Below are positions 9,422 to 22,799 of a DNA stretch of 64,000 nt, piece after piece. The DNA is taken from positions 434,001 through 498,000 of the forward strand of contig JACVRA010000073.1 of the NCBI GenBank assembly GCA_019828545.1, given 5' to 3'. This DNA is from Paracamarosporium sp. OC-R06-R3 (Eukaryota; Ascomycota; Dothideomycetes; Pleosporales; Didymosphaeriaceae). The translations under genes were made by a program, and so were the position numbers. Every line of letters begins with the position of its first letter. Positions within the stretch are counted from its first letter, which is position 1. The notes under the pieces are model-generated. The model had not been told where the DNA came from. It searched no databases and worked only from the letters and a program-made list of their open reading frames with translations.

Positions 9422-11237
9422 ATGTCGACATCGACCGAGCTGTCGGCCTCTAAGGAGGTGGGCGTCGCAGCCAACGACCCCAGCAAAACAACCCTGCCAT
9501 CAACACCTAGTGAAGACTCAACATCCCAGACATCAGAATCGTCCGCAGAATCGGAGGCATTCAATCCAGGATGGAGGTTCGTCGCCGCCTTCTTGAGCCT
9601 GTGTGTCATCGTCCTGATGGCAGCATTGGATGCCACCTCGCTTTCAGTCGCCCTTCCGGTACGTGTCCTTCCATAAAAAGTCTTTCTCGCAACACTGACA
9701 AGACCAGGTCATGGCAAGAGCTCTCGGAGGTTCTGCCATTGAAGCTTTCTGGAGTGGTACAGCGTTCCTTCTGACGTCGACCGTCTTTCAGCCTGTCATT
9801 GGCTCCTTTTCGCACATTTTCGGTCGCAAGCCGCTCATCTATCTGAGCTTAGCTTTCTTCCTCGCGGGTGCCATTGCTGCTGCGGTGGCCAACAACTTCA
9901 CCGTCATCTTAGTCGGGAGGAGTATTCAGGGTATTGGCGGTGGAGGTATCATCTGCTTGACGGAGATTGTGGTTACTGATATGGTGCCTCTGCGAGAACG
10001 AGGCAAATGGTTTTCCATGTTCAGTGCCATGTGGTCTGTTGGCACGGTTGCCGGTCCTTTGCTGGGTAAGTGACCTTGATGATACTTGGAATATTAGACT
10101 GACAATGCCTTAGGTGGTGGATTCTCGCAAAATGTTAGCTGGCGATGGGTGTTCTGGATCAACCTACCGTTCATCGGAATTGGCGCAGTCCTTATTACCA
10201 TCTTCCTACAGCTCAACTACAAGACAAGCTCTTTCTTGGCCAAGCTTCGACGCGTGGACTGGATCGGCATGGTCCTATTTCTCAGTTCGACAACTGGCTT
10301 CTTGATCCCTATCACTTGGGGCGGTGTTCAGTACCCCTGGGATAGCTGGAGAACTCTGGTGCCATTGATAATCTGTGCCGTTGGCATGGTCGGCTTCATC
10401 TTTCACCAGGAGTATTTGGCCTCAGAACCCCTCATCCGGACCAGTGTCTTCAAGAATCGCACGGCAGCCATAACCTACCTCTCCGCTGTCATCCACGGCA
10501 TCATTCTTTGGGCGGTCCTCTACTACCTCCCCCTTTATTTCCAAGCGGTCAAAGGAATGACGCCAATCATGTCTGGCATTGCAGTCTTCCCCTGGACATT
10601 CACAGTCGCGCCTGCCGCCGGTATTGCCGGTTTTACGATTGCGAAGACAGGAAACTACCGTACCATGACGTGGATCGGATGGTTCCTCATGACCTTTGGC
10701 AATGGATTACTTATCTATCTCAAGACTGATACTAAGACAGTGGCCTGGATCTTCTTGAACCTAGTCGGCGGTGTTGGAGCAGGCATGCTCTTCAGTTCTA
10801 TGGCCATCGCCGTGCAGGCGTCCGCGACAACCGCAGATCAGGCTTACGCCGCGAACATGTTCTCATTCCTGCGCGCCTTCGGCCAGACACTTGGTGTCGC
10901 CATCGGTGGCGTTATCTTCCAGAACCAAGCCAAGAAAAAGATGCTTACATACCCTCTGCTCGCGGACAAAGCAGTCGAGTATAGCAGGGATGCTGCTGGG
11001 CTCGTCGAAATCATCAAAGCCCTTCCTGCCGATTCGCCGATGAAGCTACAGCTCCGTGAGTCCTACACGGAGGGACTCAAATATGTGTGGATCGTCATGA
11101 CGGTCTTCGCCTTTGTGGCATTCGTCGCAAACTTCTGGATCAAGGCGTACAGTCTTGACACGGCACTGGATACGGAGCAGGGGTTCAAGGAGAAGAGAAA
11201 GAGTAAAGATGTGGAGCAGGATCTTCAGGCGCAGTAA
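9422..11237 (+). CDS. MFS transporter, DHA2-like (14-TM drug/toxin efflux type)
   Basis: Three exons (9422..9658, 9708..10065, 10114..11237) give 572 aa. A cytoplasmic Ser/Thr-rich N-tail of about 45 residues precedes the first helix (RFVAAFLSLCVIVLMAALDATSLSVALP). Family signs are FGRKPLIYLSLAFFLAGA (motif A loop), GRSIQGIGGGGIICLTEI, and the antiporter motif around GTVAGPLLGG followed by SWRWVFWINLPF. The hydrophobicity pattern suits 14 helices. Relatives are proton antiporters exporting drugs, fungal metabolites or siderophores across the plasma membrane. No biosynthetic cluster adjoins it, so the substrate is unknown. The charged C-tail (KEKRKSKDVEQD) is cytosolic. Confidence 0.93.
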
Positions 11238-13140
11238 GACGGACACGTTACTCAAAATGGTAATCCGGAGGAGGGCAGATGTGGGTGGTGCTTTTCTTAC
11301 CATGATGCATTAGCGCGGTGTCGGGATAGACTGGTGGTATACACGAGGTGTAGATCTGTTTATGACGCTGGACGGTCCAACCTCACTCTCAGCAATGAAT
11401 GTTACATAATGTCTAATTCACAACCTTTGAATCATGCCTCTGTGCCACAATGCTCGCTGCCCGTATCTGTGCTACTCCAACCCGCTGCAAGGTTTCAAGC
11501 TCCCGTGCGTCGCCGGTTAGACGCTGGGGTAACGGAGTATCTGCACGACACCAGCCATTTCCGGCGCAGGAGATTGTTGACTGAGCCCAGGACCGCCGTC
11601 CACGGTTCGCTCAAGTCGCACTCTCTCACATGCTTTTTTTTTTTTGAGTTTTGGAATTCCAAAATTGGAAGCAACGCAATGACGCAGCGAGAGAGGGGCT
11701 CATGCGCTGTCAATTGATGAGTCGCCAATGGAGCCGTCATGATTTGCAGTGGTGAAGGCGAATGGGAAGCGAGCGCAAAGTGGAATCGGGCTCGTTTGGG
11801 CTTAGCCGCGTCTCAGGTTGTGCTTGTCAGAACGGGCAGGGGCTTGTGAAACGGCCGCCGGAGGTGTTGTGCAGGGGTTCGCAGCAGCCCCTGTGGCGGG
11901 TGACGCAGCGCTGGCGAGGCCGTGGGCAGATCGCGATGGCCAGACTACCCACGGTCATAGTGGAGACGGATATGAACGTGGTGGTGTGCTGGGCAACCAA
12001 TGTTGAAGTCGAGGGAAGGAGAAATATGTCATTATGAGGAGGGAGGCGGTGGAGGCGGCATGGTGCCGAGGCGCGTCAGGCAAAACGGCGCGGGTGTCGC
12101 AACTGAGGACTGAGAGTTGCGGGAGGCGCTCGTGGATTGTCTCGCGAGCACGCATCGAGAGACGAGTCTGTCGAGAGGCGCAAACGACGGTGCCTGGGCG
12201 ACAAACCGAGGGTGCCGCGTGCGACTCGAGGTGCAGACAGAGTGGCCGTCTTTGTTTAGCACCACTGCCACGACGTTAGGCTGCCAACGTGGTTGCAGCA
12301 TGCTCGCAAGCGGTGAGAAGGCCGGGACGCAAGGAGAGAAACATGGGCGACGAAAGCGAGGTCGCCCGTCGTCATGGCCCTGGTGTCACCCCAGCCACGG
12401 GGGAGGGTTCGTATTGTCGCGAAGGCGGTCGATTGGGCGCGGGCGCTCGCGTGGGTATATACGAGGCAGGCCAGGACCGCGAGCCAGCTGGGTGCGACGG
12501 CGACAACCACATACAAAGAGTCTCTGGGAGTCCTGCTCCAGCACCACTACACTGCTGCGGCGGAGGACCCTGTGAATTGAATTGCACTGCGTGTCCGCTG
12601 GCGTGCTGCGTGCGAGACAAGCTTTTTAGCGTCCTCTGAAGAGGCTTCTCGCGGCATTCCATTGGTCGCCGAGGCAATCGCGGGCTCCGCTCAATCTCGA
12701 CAGCCAGACCACACCTGGGCTGCCCCGACGCGCACCCCAGCAAGCAGCCGGCAAAGCACGCTCCTGCGTCTGCGGCCTGCTCCTGCAACGCCTGCTCGCG
12801 CGCCCTCGCCCTCCCGTCCAGCATCAATTCTCACCCACAGTCGCTCGTTTCAGACCCCCTCGCGGCGTGCACATCGCCCATAATCTTCAGGCAGCGCCGC
12901 GCTTCCGCTTGACGTCGCCGGCTCGCTTTGGCCCGCTCCTCCAGCTCCGCCCACGCCAATCGGGAGGCGCCTACCGCAACCGTCTACGGCAGGAGCTGCC
13001 TCAGCACGCCAATCCCGACCATCCTCCCCCGGCCATGGTCGACGCCGTTTGCTCCTGCTGACCGCGCCTCTTCCTCGACACACCACACACGCTTATTCTT
13101 CTCGACACGCTCGACCCAGAGCTGTCGCCGCTCGCTGGCC
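11238..13140. other. long GC-rich region upstream of RAX2
   Basis: About 1.9 kb. The first part holds MFS gene 3' sequence and a T12 run at 11634-11645. From about 11,760 the sequence is strongly GC-rich, with many short overlapping frames on both strands and no family match. It probably holds the promoter and possibly a long RAX2 leader. Confidence 0.45.
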
Positions 13141-16100
13141 ATGAGGGACCCGTTCTCCTCAATGCTGGCGTCGCGCGCCGGCAAGCTCGCCCTTTCGCTC
13201 CTCCTTGCGACGCCGCAACTAATACCTCGAACAACCGCTTTCACTTTCACCCCCGTACCATCCCCTAATATCGACATCGAAAGACTGGGCCGCGTCGCCC
13301 TCGCCGGCGACTTCGACTCCATCTCGCTCTACGAATTTCAAGGTCAAAACCAGGATGCCCTCGGCCCTAATAGCGCCTTCTATTCTCGGTTCCCCAATGG
13401 CTTGTTTGCAAGAATACAAAAGACCGATGGCGAGGTCAGGGCCATGTGCAGATACACCAACGGCAACACGGACAAGATCGTAGTCGGAGGCAACTTCACT
13501 AGCGTCGACTCCAAATCCACCCCAGGCGGCATCGCGCTCATCGACCCCAACACTGGAGACGTGGAACCCACCGACGGATTGACTGGCCATGTCAATGCAC
13601 TCTACTGCGACGCTGCACGCGGACAGGTCTACGTCGGAGGCATCATCGAAGGCGGCAACTCCACCAATGCAATAATATGGAAAGCAGACGGCAGCTGGAC
13701 AAATCTGCCGTTCCAAGGTTTTGGTGGTCCAGTTCATTCCATCGTTCCAGGTCCGAACAACACCGTCGTCTTTGGAGGACAGTTCAACAGCCTGAGAGGC
13801 CTCAATCTGACCGGCAACGGAACCGCAGAAAACAATACCCAGTCCCTGCCCATCGGAGCCGCCACCATAACGGCTCAGACGAGCTCAGGACTACCAGGCT
13901 TCACAGATCCCAAGGTCATTGCTTGCAAGTCCGACCCCAAGACCCAAGGATCTGATGCCACATGGCTCCTGGCAGACACTAGTCCCGGCTTTTGGAGGGC
14001 CGAGTTTGGTTTCGGGTTTCAGCCAACTAGACTTCAACTGCACAATACCAATTTCGAAGGTCGTGGAACCAAGGAATTTCGTTTCACTGCTCTGCCGGAT
14101 GGTGGCATCATGAATCTGACCTACACCGACCCCAGCACTGGGGAGCGCAAGTTCTGTGACGCCACGTGCCCCCTGCCGCAAGGGAACACAAGTGCTCAAG
14201 TCTTTGACTTTGTGAACATTGTGGGCATGAACTCCTTCAGGATCGACATATCTCAGTGGTATGGCAAAGGCGGAGGTTTGAATGGAATCGAGATATTCCA
14301 GACTGACATCTACGCTTATGCCATTCAAGAATTCAACTCGCCCAAATGTGGAGGGGCTACAAGCGGTGGTCAAGCCACTGCGGTCGGCAACTGGCAGTCT
14401 ACTCCTTCTCACGACAGCAATTCAAAATACCTCACCGCAACTCTTGATACAGACAACTATTCACCAAACTCTACATATGTCGTCTTTCGGCCTGATGTTC
14501 CGCAATCCGGCAACTACACCATTAAGATGTACACTCCCGGCTGTCAGGGCGATGGAACATGTGCAACTCGTGGCAGGGTCAATGTGACTGGGTTCATGGA
14601 AGCTGGTTCTGGTCCTACCAGCGTTGTGTTGGCCCAAACAAACGATTTCGACAAGTACGATGAGGTCTATAATGGCCATGTTGACGTAGCCAACGGTTTC
14701 CGCCCGGAAGTGACATTGGCCCCCGTTGCCAACCAGAATCCCGGCAACAATGTGTTGACAGTGGTTGCTCAGCGAGTGCGTTTCGAGATCCGAGCCGCAC
14801 AAGATAACGACACGGTCTTAAACGGTCTCTTCGAATACGATCCCAACCAGCAGACTACTACCAGCGCGAACCTCTCTACATCGACCATCGACAAAGCTGG
14901 TGCAAGCCTCGACCCGCAGAGCTCGGCCATTGTCAACGTCTTGACGACAGCAGATGATCGACTCTACGTTGGTGGCAACTTCACGAGCGGAGATGGACTC
15001 AACTACATCTTCGCCATATCCGATAATGGACCCACGAAGCTTAGCGGTGACGGTCTCAATGCGCAAGTGGCCACCATATATCAAAGCGGATCAACCCTCT
15101 ACGTCGGCGGTAACTTCACCAATACCCAAGACAATAGCAATGGCGATCTGAAGGGCATCGCGGCTTATTCTAACGACAAGTGGCAAGCCCTTGGTGCTGG
15201 TGTTGACGGAACAGTCACTTCTATTGTTCCTGTCTCTAACTTGACTGGAAATGCGACAGAGGATGTCCTTGCCATCACTGGTGGATTTGATACTGTCCGT
15301 GCTTTCGGCAACCACCCATCCTTTTCCGCGGATGGTTTCGCTATATGGGTACCTTCCCAGAACAACTGGTTACAGAACCTGGACCTTACAACCATCGCCA
15401 TTTCGGGCAGCATCACAACGTTCGCCAACCTTAACGGCACCGACCGCTTCTATGCAGGCAGAATCTCTTCCCAAGATCTAGGCGCAAGCGGAGCTGCGGT
15501 TTTGAACAGCAACAGGACCCTAGGCAGCTTTCCGATCAGCATCGAGGCCCAGCAACCGCAACAAGCATCGCTACGCAAGCGGGCTTTGACTGCAGGCCAG
15601 AACCCCAACACCACTGGCATATCCACTGCTCTTTTCCACAAGAATGGCGACAACATCGACAAGACGATCCTTGCAGGCCACTTTTCCGCAACAGACAAAG
15701 ATGGCCAGAACATCACAAATGTCGCTATCATTGACAGCAACAACGCAGTCACTGGTTTTGACAAGGGAGTGGATTCGAATTCTACCTTCATTGCGCTCGG
15801 TCTGCTCGGTGATATCCTCTTTGCTGGTGGTGTGGTCACTGGCCAAGTTGGAGACAGCAGAGTCGCTGGAGTGGTTGCATATGACCTCGCCAACAACAAG
15901 TTCCAGGATAGCCAACCACCTGCACTCCAGGGTACCAATGTGACTGTCAACGCTATTGCTCCTAGACGCAACTCTCAAGACGTTTACGTAGCGGGCCGAT
16001 TCGACTCAGCTGGAGCCCTGAGCTGCCCGGCTCTGTGCGTATGGAACACGGAGCGTAATCAATGGAACACTCCGGGCGCAGACCTCTCTGGCGTTGTTAC

Positions 16101-16900
16101 CAACCTGCTGTGGGTCTCAGACACCAAAGCCTTAGTCGCAGGCAACCTCACCATTGGCAACAATCAGACCAAGGTCTCCACGTATGACTCTACAAGCAGT
16201 CAATTCCAAGAAGTAGCCGGAGCTAGTGACCTTCCCGGGACAGTGGATGCCCTTTGCCCTGCCAACCTCGATGGCTCCCAGGTGTGGGCAGCCGGTAAAG
16301 CAGGCGACGGCACTGCCTTTTTGCAACGTTTCGATGGCACCAAGTGGATTGCAGTGGATGATAATTTGCTAGGCCCTGGTACCAACATCCGCGGTCTACA
16401 AGCTCTCCCTCTGAGCGAAGACCACCAGAAGTCGGACCTAATCGACCAGAACCAAGATTTGCTGATATTGGGACAAATTAATATCACCAACTTCGGTGTC
16501 GCATCGGCAGCTCTCTTCAATGGTACTGTTTTGACACCGTTCCTTCTCTCTACTGCACAGGACGGCACGTCGGGTAGCCTGTCGAAGGTACTGGCGGAAC
16601 ATGAGGATTTCTTCCGCGGAGGAGGTGAGTTGAACGTAGCATTCCATTCTACACTTCGATTAACAGAACATAGGGAAAAAATTGGCTCTTGGATTTATCG
16701 TCCTTATTGCGCTCGCTATTGCGCTCGGTCTAACGTTCCTGCTGGTCGTTGCTGGTATCCTCCTTGAGTGGTACCGCAAGAGGGCAGCGGGTTATACCCC
16801 AGCTCCGACATCGTTTACGGATCGCATCGGCAATCAAAGCCGGATACCACCGCAAGAACTATTCGGCACGCTTTCTGGACCCCGAGCGCCGGCGATATGA
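13141..16900 (+). CDS. RAX2: Rax2-like cortical polarity marker
   Basis: Rax2 is a large single-pass membrane glycoprotein that, with Rax1, marks old growth sites and helps place polarity in budding and hyphal cells. The first in-frame ATG is at 13141; upstream frame opens only from a non-ATG codon. Exons 13141..16624 and 16674..16900 (49-nt intron) give 1236 aa. A signal-like hydrophobic stretch lies at about residues 13-33. The long extracellular part repeats beta-propeller/kelch-like motifs (IVVGGNFTS, VYVGGI, LYVGGNFT twice, VLAITGGFD) and many N-glycosylation sequons. A transmembrane helix sits near residues 1165-1190 (LGFIVLIALAIALGLTFLLV), followed by a short cytosolic tail of about 45 residues. 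The second exon is in another frame, so an unspliced reading loses the anchor. Confidence 0.93.
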
Positions 16901-17888
16901 GTGATTCCCTACTTAACAAAACAATGACAGCATATCGTGCACATCTATTAGCATCGGATATCAAAGCTATCGTTTGCAGCAGCGTTGGCTGACTTCGCAG
17001 AAGGAATGTCTATAAGGTCACCGTCTTATCTGATGATCATGCTTTCGCTTCTTGTCGATCCTTCCTTCCGGATTGGACTGTTGATTCGACAACGCCCTTT
17101 CCGACAAAACACTTTTTTAACATGGCAACTTTTCACTTTGCATGGCCGGCGTTGCTATTTTGATTCGGTTCGTATTCGCTCGCGCACTCGATCGAGCGTT
17201 TACTTCTGAATGCCTTGCTTGCGGATACCCCCTCGCTTCTCCCAACATTGGGATTTGACTTGGTTAATAAGAGGATGGAACGTGTGTTGGTGGCAGAAGT
17301 GGCGGTGCAGCGAGTGTAGAGCTGCGGTTCTTCTTTTCGAAACTCTTTGTTACTTGATACCACAACCGCTTTACATTGCGGTTAAGCTTTTCTTTCTTTT
17401 GACTCTCTCTCTGTCTGTGTTTCTTTTTTTCGACGTGCCGGGAGTGTAGTGCTTCGCGGCTGTACAGCTAATGTGTACATCTAAGTGAGGAGTGAAGGAG
17501 GTAATAATGGATGTGGGGAGGTGGAATGGCTATAGAAAGAGGGCCTTGTGTGTGGACACGCGCATGGGGAAGGAGCTATTGTGAAGCTGAATCAGTGGGG
17601 GTAACAGTGTGGGAGGGGTGTACATTTAGGCTGTATTTAGGGGAGAGGAGGTGAAGTCCACTGTAGTTAGCTGCTGAATGAGATCAGTATGTAGTGCATG
17701 TGCAGGTCACTGGCTATTTGTTTTCGTCCCGTGTCGAATAAGATTGGTAGGTAGATGCAAAGGAAAGTAGAAGCTGTCACTAACAAAACACCAATTCGAT
17801 TCGCCAAACTAACTACATGAAAACGCACATACATACATCACTACCGCGCACTCCCACACTACACACGCATTCGCCAAATAATCTATCA
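16901..17888. other. convergent intergenic region
   Basis: About 1 kb between the stops of RAX2 and CFT1. It should hold both 3' UTRs. I see T-rich stretches around 17380-17430 and no supported gene. Confidence 0.5.
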
Positions 17889-20800
17889 TCAGAATTCCCC
17901 CCGCCTCCCAAAAACACCCCATCCGCCCAACACCTCTCTCTCACCCCAAAACACCCACTCCTCTCCCTCCCCACCAACCTTTCCCAATCCTTCTCTCTGC
18001 CTAGAATACCCCAGTTCGCCCCACCGCATGATCAAATTTCCGTCCAAAACACCGCCTCCTTTTCCCCCCTCGCCCACATCCCCCGCTGCAACGCGCCACG
18101 CCTTTGGATTCAGTCCGCACGCGGAATCGAGCGTGTTGGCGAGGTACGTGGTGAGGGATGCGAGGCGGCGGTAAGTAGATTCCGAGAGCGGAGTGACGAG
18201 GGCGAGGGTGCCTGAGTGGGAGGTGTGCAGGAGCTGTTGCGTCGATGATGATTGGTGGGAGGGGGTGGAGTCGAAGGTTGAGGAGGGGGCTTCGGGGATG
18301 GCGAGGGTCGAGGCGACGAGGTGCGTGGTCGAGGGGAAGTGGCCTGTGTGGAAGGTTGATTTTTGGAGGAGGCGGATACCTGAGAGGGATTTGGGGTCTG
18401 TGTTTGTGGGGTTAGTGGGTTTTTGCGGGAAGAGAGGGGCTACGTACTGTCTGGGTCGAATTGCAGGACTTGCAGGTTCATGTCTGCGTCTGCGACGATG
18501 AGGGAGAGGGTTTTCTCGAAGGGGAGGAAGTCGCCTGAGAGGGCTTCTAGGTAGTTCTTGCTGCGGCCGAAGAGCATCATTTTGTACGGTTCTTCCTTTT
18601 CCAGGTGTCAGTAGTCATCAGGGGATGATATGTTAGAGATGTAAAAGTACGGGGAACGTACCGTATACCCCGTGAACCAAAGCCCCTTGAAGGCGTCTCC
18701 CATCATCAGCATCCCTGTGTTCGGTAGCGTCTTTAGAAATGTGACGTAGCACTGCATGTCCATGAACGCAACCGGCAATAATGTGCCGTCCTCTTTAAGA
18801 CCGCGTACCATGCACTTTTGTCCCTGGGCCATGATTAGGAAACCTTGTGTCCCGAGCTCCGAAACGGCGGACACGGCGCCTTTGACTTCGTCTTTGACAA
18901 TAAGGCGCAACCGCCTGTTTGTTTCGGGCCGATCTGGGTCAGGAACGACGGTGATGACTTCGAAGATGCGGATGCAGCCTTTGGTAGCGAGGTCTTCGCC
19001 ATGCACAGTGGATGTCCCGACTGCGATTAGTTGTTTCCGCTCATGCGTGGTTTCGGAGACTTCGAGATTAAGTGTCTTGATACAGAGGACCACTTCTTGG
19101 GGATCGAGAACATGGGTGTCGATGACGGACCAAGTCTTTTCATCGATGACTTTGAGGATGCCAGTTTCCACATGCGGTTTGAAGGTTATATCTAGACGTT
19201 TGTTAGTTTTGTACTCATTTACAGAAAAAGTATACATACCCTCTGGCTTCCATTCGTAGTGGTAAGTATCGTCTTGTAGCATGTACTCTTCTTGCTGGCC
19301 GGTGCCAATAACGTACAAGCCCCTGGGATGGTACGAAAATGCCTGGACTTCGGAGCCCAAGGGCATCTTACGTGCTGCCCAACCAATATGCCCGTAATGC
19401 GTTTGAGCAGGAAGCTGTGAAATTCTCAAGGTATCCTGTAACCCATTAGCACAGAAGAAACAAAAGTCCTGGTAGTCTTACATCGGCGTCAAGGTACGCA
19501 ATGCCTCTCTGACAGGCAGAAGTGTGAAACCGCGTTAATCCTTTGACAGCTTTACCACGCAAGCCAATGACACGAGGCACACTGGAAGCCTCCTTTAGGA
19601 TGAATGCGGGAGATGTGCCTTTCTGAAAAACTGTGCTGTATCCACAAACATCATCCAGTGCTACTAGGCTACTTCTTAGCCCGCCTTCGTCGTCCATCGC
19701 TTCTAATTCGTCGGTATATTTTGGCAGGTGTTGTTGTGAAAGCTTTATCCATCTCAAATTTTTCGTCCATGGATCAGAGGCTGCTCGTGCAGGGTAGTGG
19801 AAGGCTTTGTATATCACAAGATCGTCGGTAGAATTACGAATCTATTGATCAGCGTTTATGAAATGCGGTGAGTTAGGGTCATCTTACGATTAGGTGTGGC
19901 GACCGTGATGTTGAGTCACCAATGTCGGCCGCAATAATCTCAGTAACGGTCGCTTTAGATGTACTTCGTTTCGGATAGTAGTCTGGAGTAAGGAATGGAG
20001 GGAGGAAAGCTAAGCCTTCAGCGACGTATACGGGTTTGCTCATGTCGGACGTCGCAAAGACCTGATAATGTAAGTATTCATCTATTGGCGCATTGGATTG
20101 ATACATACGTGGAGGCCACCTTCATGTGTCAGGAGGAATGCATATATTTCACTGAATGCTGAGGATTTGTAGAGGGACGCTGACAACCATTTGGTTGAAG
20201 TAAGCCCGCTGGCTTCAACATCTTCTACTTCACCGTCGCCGCTAGCGCTATACAGTTTCACGCTAGAGTTGTCTCTCAAGATGAGCATGTGAGGATCCGC
20301 AAAACTTGCGTTAATAATGCGAAGTTCTTCATTACCCTCTTCGTCTTCCATGGTAATGATTTGCTCCATGTTTAGTTCTGTTTATGGGTTAGATGTAACG
20401 AAAAATGATGCTAGAAGCATTCAACTTACCGGAATCGTAAGTTCTGGCCTCGCTCTGCATGATCTGAACAATCTTAGTTCCTTTTGCAAGCGTACCAACA
20501 CTTAATGTCGAGCCTTCTTCTCTTTCGAAGTCGCCTTTGCTGGTCTCCTCCAGCTCTTTCCCACTGACTTCGTATACGACCGTGCTCTCACTACCATCTG
20601 CTTCTGTTTTGCTAACAACCAGGTACTGGTCGTAATCAGCGTCTACAGACATATTCGCCTCTGCATCTTGACCGAAATCAGCTGTGATTCCGCCCGGCGC
20701 TTGTTTCCGTGCGTGCACAGCCCATACACCCTTCGCAGATGGTAGATCGATTTGAGCAAGATTGGTCGGTTGCACTTCGCGATTCAATGCAGTGATAGCC

Positions 20801-22431
20801 CCAGCAGCACCTCGTCCGCAAGCCACCATGATCTCGCCAGTGGTCGGATATTGCGCTGCTGCATCTGTATGTAAAACGACATCCTTTATCGGGGCGAGAC
20901 TAGGCAGAGTGTCGTGTATCCTGAATGTGTAGCTTCCTGGGGCGGTAGGTTCAGCAGCGGCCGCGGTGATTTTTTTCACTGCCGGTGCTGTGTCGTTATA
21001 GAGGTCATCATCAAGGTCATTAGCCTCTTCATCTTCTTCGACTTCCAGATCATCGTCCAGCCCAACTTCTGATACCTTCCTACTCAGCGAGCCGGTCTTG
21101 CCAGTGGCCTGCCAGCCTAGCAGGACAGAGTCACCGTCTTCGCTGCCAATGAAAATTCTTCCACGGCCCAGATTTGACATGCATGATGCTGCCGAATTTA
21201 ATGCCTGACTGCCATGCTCCGCAGCAACGCGTTGGACAGTCATCCCCGACACGTTCCGACCATCGAGCGTGAAGGTCAGGGTAAGTAGCTTGCCGTCGTT
21301 GAGAACAATGAGTACATCGCCTGAATCTTGTGACAAGATTTCGATACTGCAGCCTTCAAGGTGCAAAGCGAGCTCTGACTGGTCCTTCAGAGAGAATGCC
21401 GTGCTTGTCTTAGCAAATTCATTCACAGCCACTCCAGTTGTTTTTCCAGCCACATCCACGTGTATGATCTGATTGCTTCCTAGCAGTAAAGCTCCACCGA
21501 TGGGTGAGGGTAGAGGCTCGACCCGCGTGATGTCGTAAGGCAGTCCTTGCACGGTGTGAAGTGTTGTAGACGATTTGTCTCCGAGATCGAGGGAAAAGAC
21601 GGTGTAAGTTAGGTGGTCTTTCCGTTCAGGAAGCAAAGACGGAGCTGTTGCTCTCGATGAGGCGACAATACCAAAGGTGGGTTCGCGAGATTCGTGCAAA
21701 AAGGCGAGGTGCACAGGATGGGTCAAGGTAGGGTCGAGAGACGTAAGAGGCAGCACGAAGGAGGCAGAGTAGGGTGTTTTTTGCTCGGGTTCAAGGCCGT
21801 TCGCATCTTGCATCTTTGCGTCCTTTGGAGCGTCCATATCAAAGTCATCATCTTCCTCGAACACATCCCGCTGCCTAAAGGGCAAGATGGCGAGATTGTG
21901 CACGCCAAACTTGAGAGCAGCACATCTGTTGCTGGGATCTGCCGTCAAGAAATTATATGTGTCTTTGAGGTCAGCTGACCAAGGCGATATCCCAGGCAAG
22001 TCTGGATTCTCATAGTAGTGTATTGATATGGTATGGAGGTTGTACGTCTCCGGGTCCCATTCCACTAAGCTGAGCTTTGCGTCTCGAAATGCCACAAGCA
22101 ACGCCTCCGCCTTTGACTTTGTATTGAGAACCTTCACCCTCGCCAGTGATATCACCGTACCAGCGAGAGGAAACTCGCCCACTAGCACCAGCTTTGCCGT
22201 GTTCTCTGTCCGCTGCAAGGGCAGATCCACCGCCTCAGTGTCCAGCAGCGGACCTGCGTTCTCAGTCGCATCATCGCTTGAGGCTGCCCCGGTCACGGTA
22301 GACTTGAGCTCGAAAATTTGCAGTAGCGAGTTTCTTGCGACGACCAGATTGTTCGACCTCGGTGCGATGAAAGGGAGGTTGACAGCATGGCTGACGGCGG
22401 TCGGCGGCGCGATCTCAGTATAGCATTGCAT
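17889..22431 (-). CDS. CFT1: Cleavage and polyadenylation factor subunit Cft1 (CPSF160 homologue)
   Basis: A nuclear scaffold of the cleavage and polyadenylation factor that contacts the poly(A) signal region of pre-mRNA. Eight exons on the minus strand (plus coordinates 20430..22431, 20109..20377, 19888..20061, 19482..19841, 19240..19435, 18662..19191, 18448..18595, 17889..18397) keep frame and give 1395 aa, the family's normal size. The N-terminus [16 protein letters not shown] and the following beta-propeller (MMS1-like) region fit Cft1. An acidic stretch ([14 protein letters not shown]) lies near residue 460. The CPSF-A domain covers roughly the last 350 residues, including [20 protein letters not shown] and the C-terminal [14 protein letters not shown]. 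The fifth intron (19192-19239, 48 nt) has no in-frame stop and reads through if retained. It is divergent from LMBD1. Confidence 0.95.
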
Positions 22432-22799
22432 GGCAAAGTGGTGTCGCAGTCCTCCTGCTCGTCATCTCCGGGCGAAGTTGGGTGGGAGATGCGGTCGCTG
22501 GCAGCAATTCACTTTCTGCCGTTTATCGAGTCCTCGTCGCGTTCAATGAAAGCTCCACGCCAAGCCATGTAGCGCAACGCGCATGCGAAAGAGCTTGGAC
22601 CATGTTTGGAGATGTCGATCAAACAACGTCATTCTGCGATGCCTGCCTGCTTGCCTACTTAGCACCACATCTTTCCTCGAGTCCCGACGCGCGAACCCGC
22701 CCGTTATACCAGGAAGGCGAGTCGCGGAAGCTTTGACACTTACGACAAGTACTAACATCACAACGTAGTGTACTCGACTACTGCTGCCGGTCCTCCGCC
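22432..22799. promoter_or_regulatory. bidirectional promoter between CFT1 and LMBD1
   Basis: The two start codons face away from each other across 368 nt, so this segment must hold both promoters. No TATA box is evident, as is common for housekeeping genes. Confidence 0.55.

Noticed and set aside
12928..13140. N-terminal extension of the RAX2 frame
   Set aside because: The frame opens only from a non-ATG codon; the first ATG at 13141 precedes a signal-like sequence.
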